From: Bacteroidota bacterium | Lineage (GTDB): Bacteria; Bacteroidota; Bacteroidia; Chitinophagales; Chitinophagaceae | Reading direction: 5' to 3' | NCBI GenBank assembly: GCA_023428755.1 | Contig: JAEYWX010000025.1 | Coordinates: forward strand, 1 to 64,000 | DNA length: 64,000 bases | In this document: piece after piece, positions 1-8,298 of the stretch | How positions within the stretch are numbered: position 1 is the first letter of the stretch | How the letters are laid out: every line of letters begins with the position of its first letter | The notes under the pieces: generated by a model | Told to the model about the DNA's origin: nothing | What the model saw: the letters and a program-made list of their open reading frames with translations, nothing else | The model's database searches: none | Made by a program: the position numbers and the translations under genes

Positions 1-43
1 CAACCCTAATTTGCTTTTGATTAATTTAGATTCTGATTTCATT

Positions 44-106
44 ATCTGACTTTTTGGGGTTAACTAATAAAGTGTCGTTACTTAAAGTTAATCCCAACTG
101 TCAGAT
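44..106. repeat. Imperfect inverted repeat downstream of the TonB receptor gene
   Basis: ATCTGAC at 44-50 pairs with GTCAGAT at 100-106, and GGGGTTAACT (56-65) pairs with AGTTAATCCC (86-95) with one mismatch. This leaves a loop of about 20 bases. It lies just past the stop codon of the minus-strand receptor gene, so it could be a weak 3' hairpin. There is no clean U-tract, so calling it a terminator would be a guess. Confidence 0.4.
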
Positions 107-138
107 TAAGTCTTGACTAATTCAAATGAAGTAACCTA

Positions 139-2388
139 TTACTTCCCTTCAATATTCAATCGAACCCCCACCATCAATCTTCTGCCCATCAATGGTGCAT
201 AGTTGTACGATGGATCGAAAGTATAACCTTTGGGATTATTCACCGGATCATTTACGTTTTTATCAAACGGATCTTCTGCACGAAGAATGGGATGCTGCGG
301 CATAAAATTCAACAGGTTTTTTATTCCCGCATAAACTTCAATTTTTTTACCAACACGCTTTGTCAACTGCAAATTTGCCAAGGTAAACCAAGGCGAATAT
401 TCAGGACGAAAATCATTGGGCACTATCGGCAAACGCTGAGGGCCAAATACTTTTCCCGTCAGATCAATGGCGAGTTTCCATTGCGGAATGGTATAGCTCA
501 CTGCATAGTTACCGGAAAAAGAAGGCGCAAATAATTGCTGTTTCTTTTCCAGAACACCCGATTGGTTTTCTTCTTTGGTAAATACATCCATCAATGTAAT
601 CCCTGCAATGATCTTTAATCGATTCTTAAATGAAAAATCAGTATTCAGCGTAAAGCCTTTTGACACGGCATACCCATCAATATTTTCATAAATGATCTTT
701 TGCGGATCAGTATCGTAATCAGGAATGATCTTGTTGGTGAAATAAGTATAGAACAACGTAGCATCCAATGTAAAGAAGCCAAACTTCGGCGTAAACGTAG
801 CAGTGTAATTCAGGTTTCCATTCCAGCTTCGTTCAGGATTCAATGATTCAGCTATTACCACTTCTCTTGCACCGCTTAGTGCGGCGTGATCTTCTGTAAA
901 TAAATTCACCACCCGAAAACCATTACCGGCACTCAGCCGTATGATCTGGTTATCGGCACTCTCCCATTTTACTGCCAAACGTGGAGATAAAATTCCACCA
1001 TGTTGATTCGTTAATTCATATCGTACACCGCTCAATATTGTAAATCGATTATTGATTTTCATTTCATCCTGTACAAACAAACCCTGTAATTGATTTACGG
1101 CAGGCATATTGGAAACACCGTCGGGTTTTGTTGTAACCGGTGTATTATCATCGTACCAGATATAACGAAACGGCAAGCCCGCCACAAGTGTATGCTTTCC
1201 GATCTCCTTATTCCATCGCAACTGCACAAATGCACTATGCTGTTTGGCAAAATAAGGAACGTTCCCATAATATGAATCCTGGTGATGAAAGTTGTACGAA
1301 TATTCCAGCATCAGTTTTTCACGTCCGGCATTGATTCCATAATTCCCAATCGCTTCCATCCGTTTTGTATAAATGCTTTCACCATACACACTATCGCTTC
1401 CACGCCAGCTTTCATTCCATTGCATTTCACCACCCCAACGGTCTTCTGTCAACAACCGAATGCCCAACTGAAACGGAAGTTGATTCTTCCGGTGAAAATC
1501 CCATTTGTTAAACAACGATATACGTTTTTGCAACGTAACATCAGTGAAATTATCTCCATTTACATCGTAGCGTTTTCCAAAATTGAACAGGTTTAAACCA
1601 AGCAAGGAATTTGTTTTTCCGAATTTAAACTTTGCACTCACATCAGCATTTACTTCGTCATAAGAAGTTCCATATACATCTGCATGAAACAACGCAGCAG
1701 ACGATGGATCTTTTGTAATAATATTGATCAAACCGGCAACAGCTTCACTGCCATACAACGTAGACGACGGACCTTTTACAATTTCAACACGTTTAATCAG
1801 GCTGGCAGGTATACCTGAAAAACCATATACGGTTGCAAGATTACTTACCACCGGCATTCCATCGATCAGCACCATTGTATAAGGTCCCTCCATTCCATTG
1901 ATATGAATATCGCCGGTATTACACACATTACAGTTCAACTGTGGTTGTACACCATTTACAATTGACAAGGATTCAAAGACGGATGCACTTACATTCTTTT
2001 TGAAAAATTTGGCTGAGTAGGATTCAACAGCAATAGGACTGTTAGACTTTCGAATTTCACGCATGGTTCCACTGATCACCACTTCTTCCAACGATCTTGT
2101 AAGTGGTTTTAGTTGAATAGAAATAAACCTGTTCGACGGTGCTACAACAACTGTATCTGTAAGATAGCCAACTGCTGAAATAAGAATACTGTCGCTTTCT
2201 GCAGCGGTGAGCTGAAACTCACCCTGGTGATCGGTCAATACAGATTGTTTGCTTTGAAGGTTCAGCACAGTGGCATGCTTCAACCTTTCTTCCGAACGAA
2301 GATCGATCACCTCTCCACGTATGGTTACAGCCTGCGCAGCAACAAGCTTACTCAGCAACAGTAACCCTACAAAAATTACACCCCTCAT
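139..2388 (-). CDS. TonB-dependent receptor, probable metal-ion or metal-chelate transporter
   Basis: A 749-residue outer-membrane TonB-dependent receptor. A signal peptide (about 1-19) is followed by a carboxypeptidase-regulatory-like domain (about 22-100), a TonB-box-like EEVVISG stretch near 101, a plug domain (about 110-230) and a 22-strand-type barrel. The plug carries a CNVCNTG motif (Cys153 and Cys156) followed by INGMEGPY and VLIDGMP; this cysteine pair is typical of a Bacteroidota receptor subfamily often found near metal genes. The start codon is ATG at 2388. A DtxR-like palindrome sits directly upstream, and an upstream terminator separates the gene from the HMA cluster, so it probably has its own promoter. 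Family assignment is firm. The substrate (iron, copper or manganese) is inferred only from the operator and the neighbours. Confidence 0.93.
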   Translation of the reverse strand: MRGVIFVGLLLLSKLVAAQAVTIRGEVIDLRSEERLKHATVLNLQSKQSVLTDHQGEFQLTAAESDSILISAVGYLTDTVVVAPSNRFISIQLKPLTRSLEEVVISGTMREIRKSNSPIAVESYSAKFFKKNVSASVFESLSIVNGVQPQLNCNVCNTGDIHINGMEGPYTMVLIDGMPVVSNLATVYGFSGIPASLIKRVEIVKGPSSTLYGSEAVAGLINIITKDPSSAALFHADVYGTSYDEVNADVSAKFKFGKTNSLLGLNLFNFGKRYDVNGDNFTDVTLQKRISLFNKWDFHRKNQLPFQLGIRLLTEDRWGGEMQWNESWRGSDSVYGESIYTKRMEAIGNYGINAGREKLMLEYSYNFHHQDSYYGNVPYFAKQHSAFVQLRWNKEIGKHTLVAGLPFRYIWYDDNTPVTTKPDGVSNMPAVNQLQGLFVQDEMKINNRFTILSGVRYELTNQHGGILSPRLAVKWESADNQIIRLSAGNGFRVVNLFTEDHAALSGAREVVIAESLNPERSWNGNLNYTATFTPKFGFFTLDATLFYTYFTNKIIPDYDTDPQKIIYENIDGYAVSKGFTLNTDFSFKNRLKIIAGITLMDVFTKEENQSGVLEKKQQLFAPSFSGNYAVSYTIPQWKLAIDLTGKVFGPQRLPIVPNDFRPEYSPWFTLANLQLTKRVGKKIEVYAGIKNLLNFMPQHPILRAEDPFDKNVNDPVNNPKGYTFDPSYNYAPLMGRRLMVGVRLNIEGK

Positions 2389-2396
2389 AACTATTT

Positions 2397-2412
2397 TTTA
2401 GACTTGCCTAAA
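2397..2412. promoter_or_regulatory. Putative DtxR/MntR-family operator
   Basis: TTTAGACTTGCCTAAA is a 16-base palindrome: 7-base arms TTTAGAC/GCCTAAA, one mismatch, 2-base spacer. It ends 9 bases before the ATG of the TonB receptor. The TTTAGGC-type half sites resemble DtxR/IdeR/MntR boxes. A further half-site-like TTTAGTC follows at about 2419. Binding by a metalloregulator is inferred; no regulator gene is in the window. Confidence 0.5.
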
Positions 2413-2486
2413 TTTATATTTAGTCAAATATAGAAATTAGTTTTGAAAAGTCAAATTAGATTTCCCGAAAATGCTATCGCCTGTAA

Positions 2487-2516
2487 GCAAAAAGCCTGTT
2501 CGTTTGAACAGGCTTT
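2487..2516 (-). terminator. Rho-independent terminator
   Basis: AAAGCCTGTTC (2491-2501) and GAACAGGCTTT (2506-2516) form an 11-bp perfect stem with a 4-base loop. On the minus strand the stem is followed by a run of T. It ends the transcript of the small-barrel/HMA operon before the receptor gene. Confidence 0.85.
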
Positions 2517-2583
2517 GGTTATCTGCAACAATCTTTCTTTCGAAAGAGAGATACCAGAAAAAGTAAAATGGGTTTGATCAGTT

Positions 2584-3402
2584 TCATTTCAAGGCATTTA
2601 AAAAATAATGTTCCAGGCTAATGAATACAGAACGCTCCGTCATGCGGTGAGCATTGCCTGCCAGTTGATAACGGGCACCCACATTAAACCGGGTGCTGCT
2701 GTTAAAGATCAATTGAATGGCCGGTGCAATATCAATAAACCCTGCTTTTATATCGGTGCTTTGTTGCCCCAGAAACTCACAATAGAGATTCACATTTGTT
2801 TGCTTGTAATTCTCATAGTTGCGTGGAAAAAGCAAATACCCCATCGACAAATTATACAAAACCGCTTCGTTTGAAAAAGGAAGTCCGAAGTTTACTTTGT
2901 TGTCTTTTTCCAATTGACGGATATAAGATGCACCAAGCGATGCCGCAAACTTTCCTACTAACTGCGTAGCAACAGCACCCAACTGCAAACCACTGTTGTC
3001 ACCCTCCAGGCTCAACTCCTGGTACACCAATGGGTTGTTACTCCATGCTGCTGATCCATACACAGCAGCACGAAAATGCTTGTGCACTTCATCGTTACTG
3101 TAAAACCGGTATTTTGTATAAAGCCGTGCACTTTCGAATTGTTGCTTTGATTGAAAGTACATGTTGGAAAAACTTACATTACCTGTAAGCATCCAGTTTT
3201 TTGTTAAGCCCAACTGCAACTCCGGCATAAACCTGTACTCCCGTTCATTGTTATGATACGATCGCATGGTTTTAGTAGATGCTTTCGCCACCAATGCCTT
3301 GGCCGGAATATTAGAAGCAGGATTTGAAAAAATATATAACTCCTGCCCGCTTGCTGTTGCGTCTGTCAACAGCAATAAGCCGAATAATAATAATCGAACC
3401 AT
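2584..3402 (-). CDS. Predicted outer-membrane beta-barrel protein in the metal cluster
   Basis: A 272-residue secreted protein with an N-terminal signal peptide (about 1-19) followed by alternating amphipathic strands rich in Tyr, Phe and Asn, as in small porin-like barrels. I see no catalytic motif. It is the last gene of the minus-strand run that includes two HMA proteins; the gap to the upstream HMA gene is 38 bases and a strong terminator follows. It may be an outer-membrane partner of the metal-binding proteins, but this rests only on position. Confident as a gene; function unknown. Confidence 0.72.
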   Translation of the reverse strand: MVRLLLFGLLLLTDATASGQELYIFSNPASNIPAKALVAKASTKTMRSYHNNEREYRFMPELQLGLTKNWMLTGNVSFSNMYFQSKQQFESARLYTKYRFYSNDEVHKHFRAAVYGSAAWSNNPLVYQELSLEGDNSGLQLGAVATQLVGKFAASLGASYIRQLEKDNKVNFGLPFSNEAVLYNLSMGYLLFPRNYENYKQTNVNLYCEFLGQQSTDIKAGFIDIAPAIQLIFNSSTRFNVGARYQLAGNAHRMTERSVFISLEHYFLNALK

Positions 3403-3440
3403 AATTGAAAAAAGGGAAGCAGTTGCTGCTTCCCGTAAGT

Positions 3441-3953
3441 TTAAATCGTTACATGATAAACACGCACTCCGTTTGACTGACCTGTTTTAAAGCTTTCTGC
3501 TTTTGTAAGGCCTGCGTATTTTTTATATTCTTTCGCTGATAGAAAATTTTTATCAACAATGGTAATGGTTTTTTCACCATTCAACTGTTGACTTTTTACA
3601 TTCAGGAAATGCAATACCTTTCCATCAACAGTAAGTGACTGATCATTCTGTACAGTTACATTTTTAAAGTCCGTTACAATCTGCAGTTTTGCAACTGAAA
3701 ATCCTGCATCTTCTACTTTCTTCCGCAACTGATCAAAATTAATATCAACGCCTTCTTTAAAGTTGATGATGAAAGAGGATGTTTTAATATCAGACTCAAC
3801 ACTTTCAATAAACGAAAGTGTTTTTAATGATTTGTTGATAGCATTACTGCACATTGCACAGGTTAAACCACTAGCCTGCAAGGTGGCTGATTTGAATTGC
3901 GCCGAGGCGGTTAATCCAACAACCATGCATAGCAATAACAATACGTTTTTCAT
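3441..3953 (-). CDS. Secreted heavy-metal-associated (HMA) domain protein
   Basis: A 170-residue protein with a signal peptide (about 1-19) and an HMA/CopZ-like ferredoxin-fold domain (about 22-95). The metal-binding motif TCAMC has Cys32 and Cys35 (CxxC). HMA domains with this motif bind Cu(I), Zn or Hg and pass the ion to partner proteins. The C-terminal 75 residues match nothing I recognise and may be a periplasmic partner domain. It lies between the Cys-rich HMA gene (67-base gap) and the small barrel gene and probably shares their transcript. The fold is secure; the ion is not determined by sequence. Confidence 0.88.
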   Translation of the reverse strand: MKNVLLLLCMVVGLTASAQFKSATLQASGLTCAMCSNAINKSLKTLSFIESVESDIKTSSFIINFKEGVDINFDQLRKKVEDAGFSVAKLQIVTDFKNVTVQNDQSLTVDGKVLHFLNVKSQQLNGEKTITIVDKNFLSAKEYKKYAGLTKAESFKTGQSNGVRVYHVTI

Positions 3954-4020
3954 ATTAATATATTTGGTGATTGAGAAAAAGCTGCTGAAGGATAATAACC
4001 ATCAGCAGCCATCGCACATA

Positions 4021-4623
4021 TTAGTGATGTGTGCATTTACCATCTTTGCAGCAATCTGCTTTTGCAACACTGCCTTCTTTTTTGCAGCAATCGCCACCTT
4101 TTTCACAGGTCATGCTGGCGCAGCAACCACCTTCTTTTGCACAAGCACCAGTTGCACAGCAGTCAGACTTGCCGTCTACTTTTTTACAACATGGTTTGTC
4201 GCCGGTGCATTTGCCATCTTTCATGCAACAAGCTGTTGCTTCTTTGGTTGAAGCAGAAGCGGCTGTTTTACGATCGTATTTGCAGCACTCATGGAGATTG
4301 TTGTACACATCATCGGGTGCAACATATTTTTCATTATCATATCCTGCGGCAGCAATTCCTTTCTGAATTTTATCATCAGATGATTTTGCAGCTGCATATT
4401 TTACAGTAAGCATCTTACTGTCTTCGTTCCACTCAGCAAAGGTTGCTCCGTTTGTTTTGGCAGCACCTTCAATTGTTTTCTTACACATGCCGCAGTTGCC
4501 CCATACTTTAAATACAGCAGTTGCTACCGCAGCTTGTTTTCCACTTGTTTTTGACTGAGCGTTACTTGTTTGGATACCTGCAAACAAAAAGATGAATGCA
4601 GCAATAAATTGAAATGATTTCAT
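4021..4623 (-). CDS. Secreted HMA protein with metallothionein-like Cys-rich tail
   Basis: A 200-residue protein with a signal peptide (1-23), an HMA-like domain (about 35-105) with GNCGMC (Cys44, Cys47), and a tail of about 88 residues holding 18 cysteines (positions 113-197). Eight of these pairs are adjacent CC, mostly in Lys/Gly/Asp-rich repeats of the KDGKC type. The protein ends in His-His. Such density of thiols suggests multi-ion binding like a metallothionein, here exported to the periplasm or beyond. It sits in a run with a second HMA protein and an HYC_CC_PP protein. HMA assignment is firm. The storage or chelation role of the tail is inferred. Confidence 0.85.
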   Translation of the reverse strand: MKSFQFIAAFIFLFAGIQTSNAQSKTSGKQAAVATAVFKVWGNCGMCKKTIEGAAKTNGATFAEWNEDSKMLTVKYAAAKSSDDKIQKGIAAAGYDNEKYVAPDDVYNNLHECCKYDRKTAASASTKEATACCMKDGKCTGDKPCCKKVDGKSDCCATGACAKEGGCCASMTCEKGGDCCKKEGSVAKADCCKDGKCTHH

Positions 4624-4701
4624 TGTAAATTATTTTAGATTGAATAAATAGAAATATTGTTCCTGCATTGATGCAGAAAAGAAACTACGAATCAATCTAA
4701 A

Positions 4702-5100
4702 CTAAATACGAAAAACACTTACATCCAGATATACTTTGTTAAGCAGCCTGGGAGGCGGGGAGAAATAAGTAAGTAATGGAATTGCCGACTGTCCCTGTTC
4801 AGGATCAGACAACACGATTGTACGAACGGGAACAGCTGAACTGGCAGCCGATAATTCAAATACAATGGTTGAGGTTTGATGAGAATCGCTCATCTTCCCT
4901 TTTGTGATCTCATCTTTACAGCAATGATTTTCTGTTTTCACCATGCCGCATTTATCACAAGCTCCGTCATTGTGATCTTCTTCATCAGTGAATGAAACAG
5001 ACGAAACTTTACCCATGCAATAATGCACATTGATTACCATGCCGCTGGTAGCAGCGAGGTAAAAAACAGCAATCATGGATAATATCAGTTTTCTGAACAT
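4702..5100 (-). CDS. HYC_CC_PP family protein
   Basis: A small exported protein of Bacteroidota named for its conserved motifs. All are visible here: HYC just after the hydrophobic N-terminus, a CDKC pair, a CC pair in ENHCCKDE, and PPP near the C-terminus. I place the start at ATG 5100 (132 residues) because this gives a normal signal peptide beginning MFRKLILS. An in-frame ATG at 5145 would add 15 residues and overlaps the upstream stop codon as TGATG, which could mean translational coupling. The role is unknown; Cys content and neighbours (HMA proteins, TonB receptor) point to metal handling. Confidence 0.8.
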   Translation of the reverse strand: MFRKLILSMIAVFYLAATSGMVINVHYCMGKVSSVSFTDEEDHNDGACDKCGMVKTENHCCKDEITKGKMSDSHQTSTIVFELSAASSAVPVRTIVLSDPEQGQSAIPLLTYFSPPPRLLNKVYLDVSVFRI

Positions 5101-5144
5101 CGATGCAAAGATAAAATTTTCAGCCAATTGAACCCTGATTTTCA

Positions 5145-7163
5145 TCAGTTAACAAATCCCCAATAAATTCCGAACCGAAGAAAAAAGCCGGGCGTGGGGT
5201 GCAAAGGCGTGGCTAAGTTATTGTTTAAGAAGCTGAACGAAGGAGTCGTTTGAAGTGTATTCAAATTCTCCGCCCGCAGGATCATGGTCAAACTTCTGAT
5301 CCTGAACTGAAGATATGCAGCAATATCGGGCAGGTTACGAATGGTTTCTGTATTCTGCAGAAAAAACTGTCCCAGCACCGGCGAAAACGCATCGGCTTTG
5401 TAGGCTGTGTGATACCGCATTTCAACACCGGTACTTAAGTTGAGCGTTTTGAAAAACTTTCCTTCAAAAGCAAAACGGTTGCGTGTAAATACAAGCGGCA
5501 GGTTAACCGGCGCATTGGCTGTTGCCTGCTGTACATATACTTCGGTGTACCAGTTCCAGTGTTTCCACAAACGAAACTGTTTTTCCAGTTGCAATTGCAG
5601 CACATTGAACAGGGTTGCTTCCTGTTCCGCTTCTGTATAACTTTTGAAATAGATATAATTGGACGCAAGGAAATAATTGGCTCCTAATTTTAATCGCTGT
5701 TGCGGCAATTCGTACGTAGCAGAAGCAATGGTTGTATTCTCTTTTGCAAAGTTGGTATTACCAAGATTGAATTTTTTGAAATTACTTCTGTCGTCATGAA
5801 TAAAAGAAGGAGTACGACTCACATTTCTGAAACCAAGAGAAAGATAACCGAGCTTTTGACCGATCAATCGTTTCAATGAAGCGATCACACTGTAATCGCC
5901 GCTGTTAAAACCAGCCATGTACAATGTACCGGCCAATTCCATATCCCATTTCTTATTCTTTGTTTTGTTGCGATATTCACCATTCAGGTAAATATTGGTG
6001 AAGGATGATTCATTACTGCCAAAATCAGCCCGCAGCATTTCATAACCTGCAGCAGCTTTCAGAAACTGCTGTTGATTTTTTATATCCGGAAATGAATAAA
6101 TGGCCGCTTCGTTTGTAAACGTTTGCCAATAATCTTTGAGACCAAATGTTTGCGGCAATCCTGTTAAACCATAAAGCAACCTGTAACCGGCCGTATCAAC
6201 ACGTGTATCAAGATATTGAAAGGAATACCTGTTTAATTGTGCTGTGTGCTGAAAACGAAACCGTGGATAGAACAGATAGACAACATTCGAATCTGTAACG
6301 ATCGAATCTTTTTTACCAAGATCGTAATGATGACGGACTAAAAAATTAGCAACCGTATAACGGTTACCGGTATTGATGGTGCTGCTCAGGAAATTTGATT
6401 GAAGCGGTTGTACGCCGCCCAAATTGGTTGGAATACTGAAGCGTTCGGAAAAGAAAGGCAAACTATCCAGAAACCGTGTGCTTTTGATGCCGCCGTTTTC
6501 AGTAGCACCTGTTCGACTATTGGCTGCAATGAAAAATACAGTGTATCGTCGTTTGGGCGATGTGTACCAGGTATTAAAATTGAGATTGCTGTGGCTGTTT
6601 TTCTGATTACGAAAAATGCCCGGCGAATTAATGAGTTTAAAATTGAACGCAAAATTCCAGTTGTAGCGGATATTTTGTGTGTGGAGTACACCAATATTCT
6701 GTTCATTGTTGGGCCCGAGTATATAGTCGAGTTGTGTGTAGGGCCTGGTGGTATTATAAAATTTCAATTGTTCAACTTTTGGAACATATGCATCGTATGC
6801 ATGAAACCCATGATCCCAACCCGCTTTCATGTTGGGTGAAAACAATAAGGAGCGGGTAGCACCTCCTGTATTCCCCAATACAATATTCGACCAGGGCACA
6901 TGCCAGCGTTTGCTATAATCATTCACCGATGAATCGAGTGTATAAAACCGGGCTGTATCTAAATACCGAAAAATAAGTGTGAGTGAATCTTCCAAACCCG
7001 TGCGGTGCAACAGCGAATCTTTGAACGGACCACCGCCCCCTCCTCCACCGCCGCCCATTCTGCCGCCTAACAAAGCTCCACCCGGCATACGCTGCAAGGG
7101 ATTTTGCGCCTGCACAGCATAGGATGAAACGATGAAAAAAAGTAACAGCAGTATACGGGTCAT
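5145..7163 (-). CDS. Putative porin (Porin_10-like)
   Basis: A 672-residue outer-membrane barrel protein with a signal peptide (MTRILLLLFFIVSSYAVQAQ). A Gly-rich linker with nine consecutive Gly follows, then many aromatic-rich beta-strands typical of the Bacteroidota 'putative porin' family. The protein ends in a strand (FGIYWGFVN). ATG at 7163 is chosen over an upstream TTG. The last codons overlap the possible extended start of the HYC_CC_PP gene. The gap to the purine nucleoside phosphorylase stop is 70 bases. Substrate specificity cannot be read. Confidence 0.82.
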   Translation of the reverse strand: MTRILLLLFFIVSSYAVQAQNPLQRMPGGALLGGRMGGGGGGGGGPFKDSLLHRTGLEDSLTLIFRYLDTARFYTLDSSVNDYSKRWHVPWSNIVLGNTGGATRSLLFSPNMKAGWDHGFHAYDAYVPKVEQLKFYNTTRPYTQLDYILGPNNEQNIGVLHTQNIRYNWNFAFNFKLINSPGIFRNQKNSHSNLNFNTWYTSPKRRYTVFFIAANSRTGATENGGIKSTRFLDSLPFFSERFSIPTNLGGVQPLQSNFLSSTINTGNRYTVANFLVRHHYDLGKKDSIVTDSNVVYLFYPRFRFQHTAQLNRYSFQYLDTRVDTAGYRLLYGLTGLPQTFGLKDYWQTFTNEAAIYSFPDIKNQQQFLKAAAGYEMLRADFGSNESSFTNIYLNGEYRNKTKNKKWDMELAGTLYMAGFNSGDYSVIASLKRLIGQKLGYLSLGFRNVSRTPSFIHDDRSNFKKFNLGNTNFAKENTTIASATYELPQQRLKLGANYFLASNYIYFKSYTEAEQEATLFNVLQLQLEKQFRLWKHWNWYTEVYVQQATANAPVNLPLVFTRNRFAFEGKFFKTLNLSTGVEMRYHTAYKADAFSPVLGQFFLQNTETIRNLPDIAAYLQFRIRSLTMILRAENLNTLQTTPSFSFLNNNLATPLHPTPGFFLRFGIYWGFVN

Positions 7164-7233
7164 AGATAACAAAAGGGCTTTTCAGGCCCGTGCAAAAATA
7201 AACGAATTGAAGGGCCGGTTTACTAAAAGCAAC

Positions 7234-8064
7234 TTAAAGTTCAAGAATTAACTGTTTTACAATCGCTGTCATCTTTGGTTCTGCTTCCTTTGCTGCCTGC
7301 AACACTTCTTCGTGTGTAATGATATTTTCTTCTTCACGGATACCGATATCAGTGATCACACTCATCGCAAACACAGGAATGCTCATGTGAATGGCTGCAA
7401 TCACTTCAGCCACGGTGCTCATGCCCACTGCATCGCCCCCCAGCATATGGATCATTTTATATTCACTGCGTGTTTCAAAGGTTGGACCGGTTACACCACA
7501 ATACACGCCTTCTTTTACATCAATATTCATACGTGCTGCAATGGTTTTCACTTTTTGAATGAAGTCTTTTTTGTAGGGTTCACTCATGTCGGGGAAACGT
7601 GGCCCCAACTCACTCATATTTTTTCCAATGAGCGGATTGGGTGTAAGCTGACTGATGTGATCTTTAATGATCATAAGATCACCTACTTTGAACGATGTGT
7701 TCACACCACCGGCAGCATTGCTGATCACCAGCGATTGAACACCCAAATATTTCATAACACGGATGGGATACACCACATCCTGAATGGAATATCCTTCATA
7801 AAAATGAAAACGGCCGGCCATCACCACCACCTGTTTATTACCCAGTTTACCAAATACCAGTTTGCCTTTGTGTCCTTCTACCGTTGATACAGGGAAATGC
7901 GGAATATCATTATAACTGATCTCTTTTTCAACATCAAGTTCATCGGTAAAATGACCGAGTCCGCTGCCTAATACCACACCCACTGCAGATTCCGTTGCAT
8001 ACTGGCTGCGGATATAGGCAACCGTTTCGCTGATTTTGTTCAATAATTCTCCCATTGCTTTCAT
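7234..8064 (-). CDS. punA: Purine-nucleoside phosphorylase (trimeric type I)
   Basis: Phosphorolysis of inosine and guanosine to the free base and ribose-1-phosphate in purine salvage, in the cytoplasm. About 276 residues, normal for the trimeric family. Visible motifs are GLGHFTDEL, VEGHKGKL, GRFHFYEGY, NAAGGVN, GPTFETRSEY and DAVGMSTVAE, matching the phosphate, ribose and base-binding elements of the family. Start chosen at ATG 8064 (ATG 8055 also possible). The longer reading frame runs into a low-complexity repeat upstream and is unlikely to be translated. Confidence 0.93.
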   Translation of the reverse strand: MKAMGELLNKISETVAYIRSQYATESAVGVVLGSGLGHFTDELDVEKEISYNDIPHFPVSTVEGHKGKLVFGKLGNKQVVVMAGRFHFYEGYSIQDVVYPIRVMKYLGVQSLVISNAAGGVNTSFKVGDLMIIKDHISQLTPNPLIGKNMSELGPRFPDMSEPYKKDFIQKVKTIAARMNIDVKEGVYCGVTGPTFETRSEYKMIHMLGGDAVGMSTVAEVIAAIHMSIPVFAMSVITDIGIREEENIITHEEVLQAAKEAEPKMTAIVKQLILEL

Positions 8065-8091
8065 TTTTGTAAGGCGGCAAATATAAGAATA

Positions 8092-8121
8092 AGTACGAGG
8101 TACGAAGTAGGAAGTACGAGG
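8092..8121. repeat. Short intergenic direct repeat
   Basis: AGTACGAGG occurs at 8092-8100 and 8113-8121 within a degenerate AGTACGA/AGTAGGA tract upstream of the phosphorylase start. It is one of several low-complexity intergenic repeats in the window. Confidence 0.55.
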
Positions 8122-8298
8122 CATGAAACATTGAGTATGACATACAAAATATGAGGCTTCACAACTCAGAATTCATATTACGTAAAAACTTAGAATCGGG
8201 AAGCACTGCCTTACTGTCGTTAGCTTGCATCTGATAACTATTCAAATTGCATAAACTCCATTTGTTCTTTCCTTATCTTCGCCGAAATTTTTTTGCAT

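Noticed and set aside
292..534. Plus-strand ORF within the TonB receptor gene
   Set aside because: It lies wholly inside the receptor gene on the other strand and has no family features or leader.
4031..4409. Plus-strand ORFs inside the Cys-rich HMA gene
   Set aside because: They are antisense readings of the Cys-rich codons; their His/Leu/Gln composition is a product of the opposite strand.
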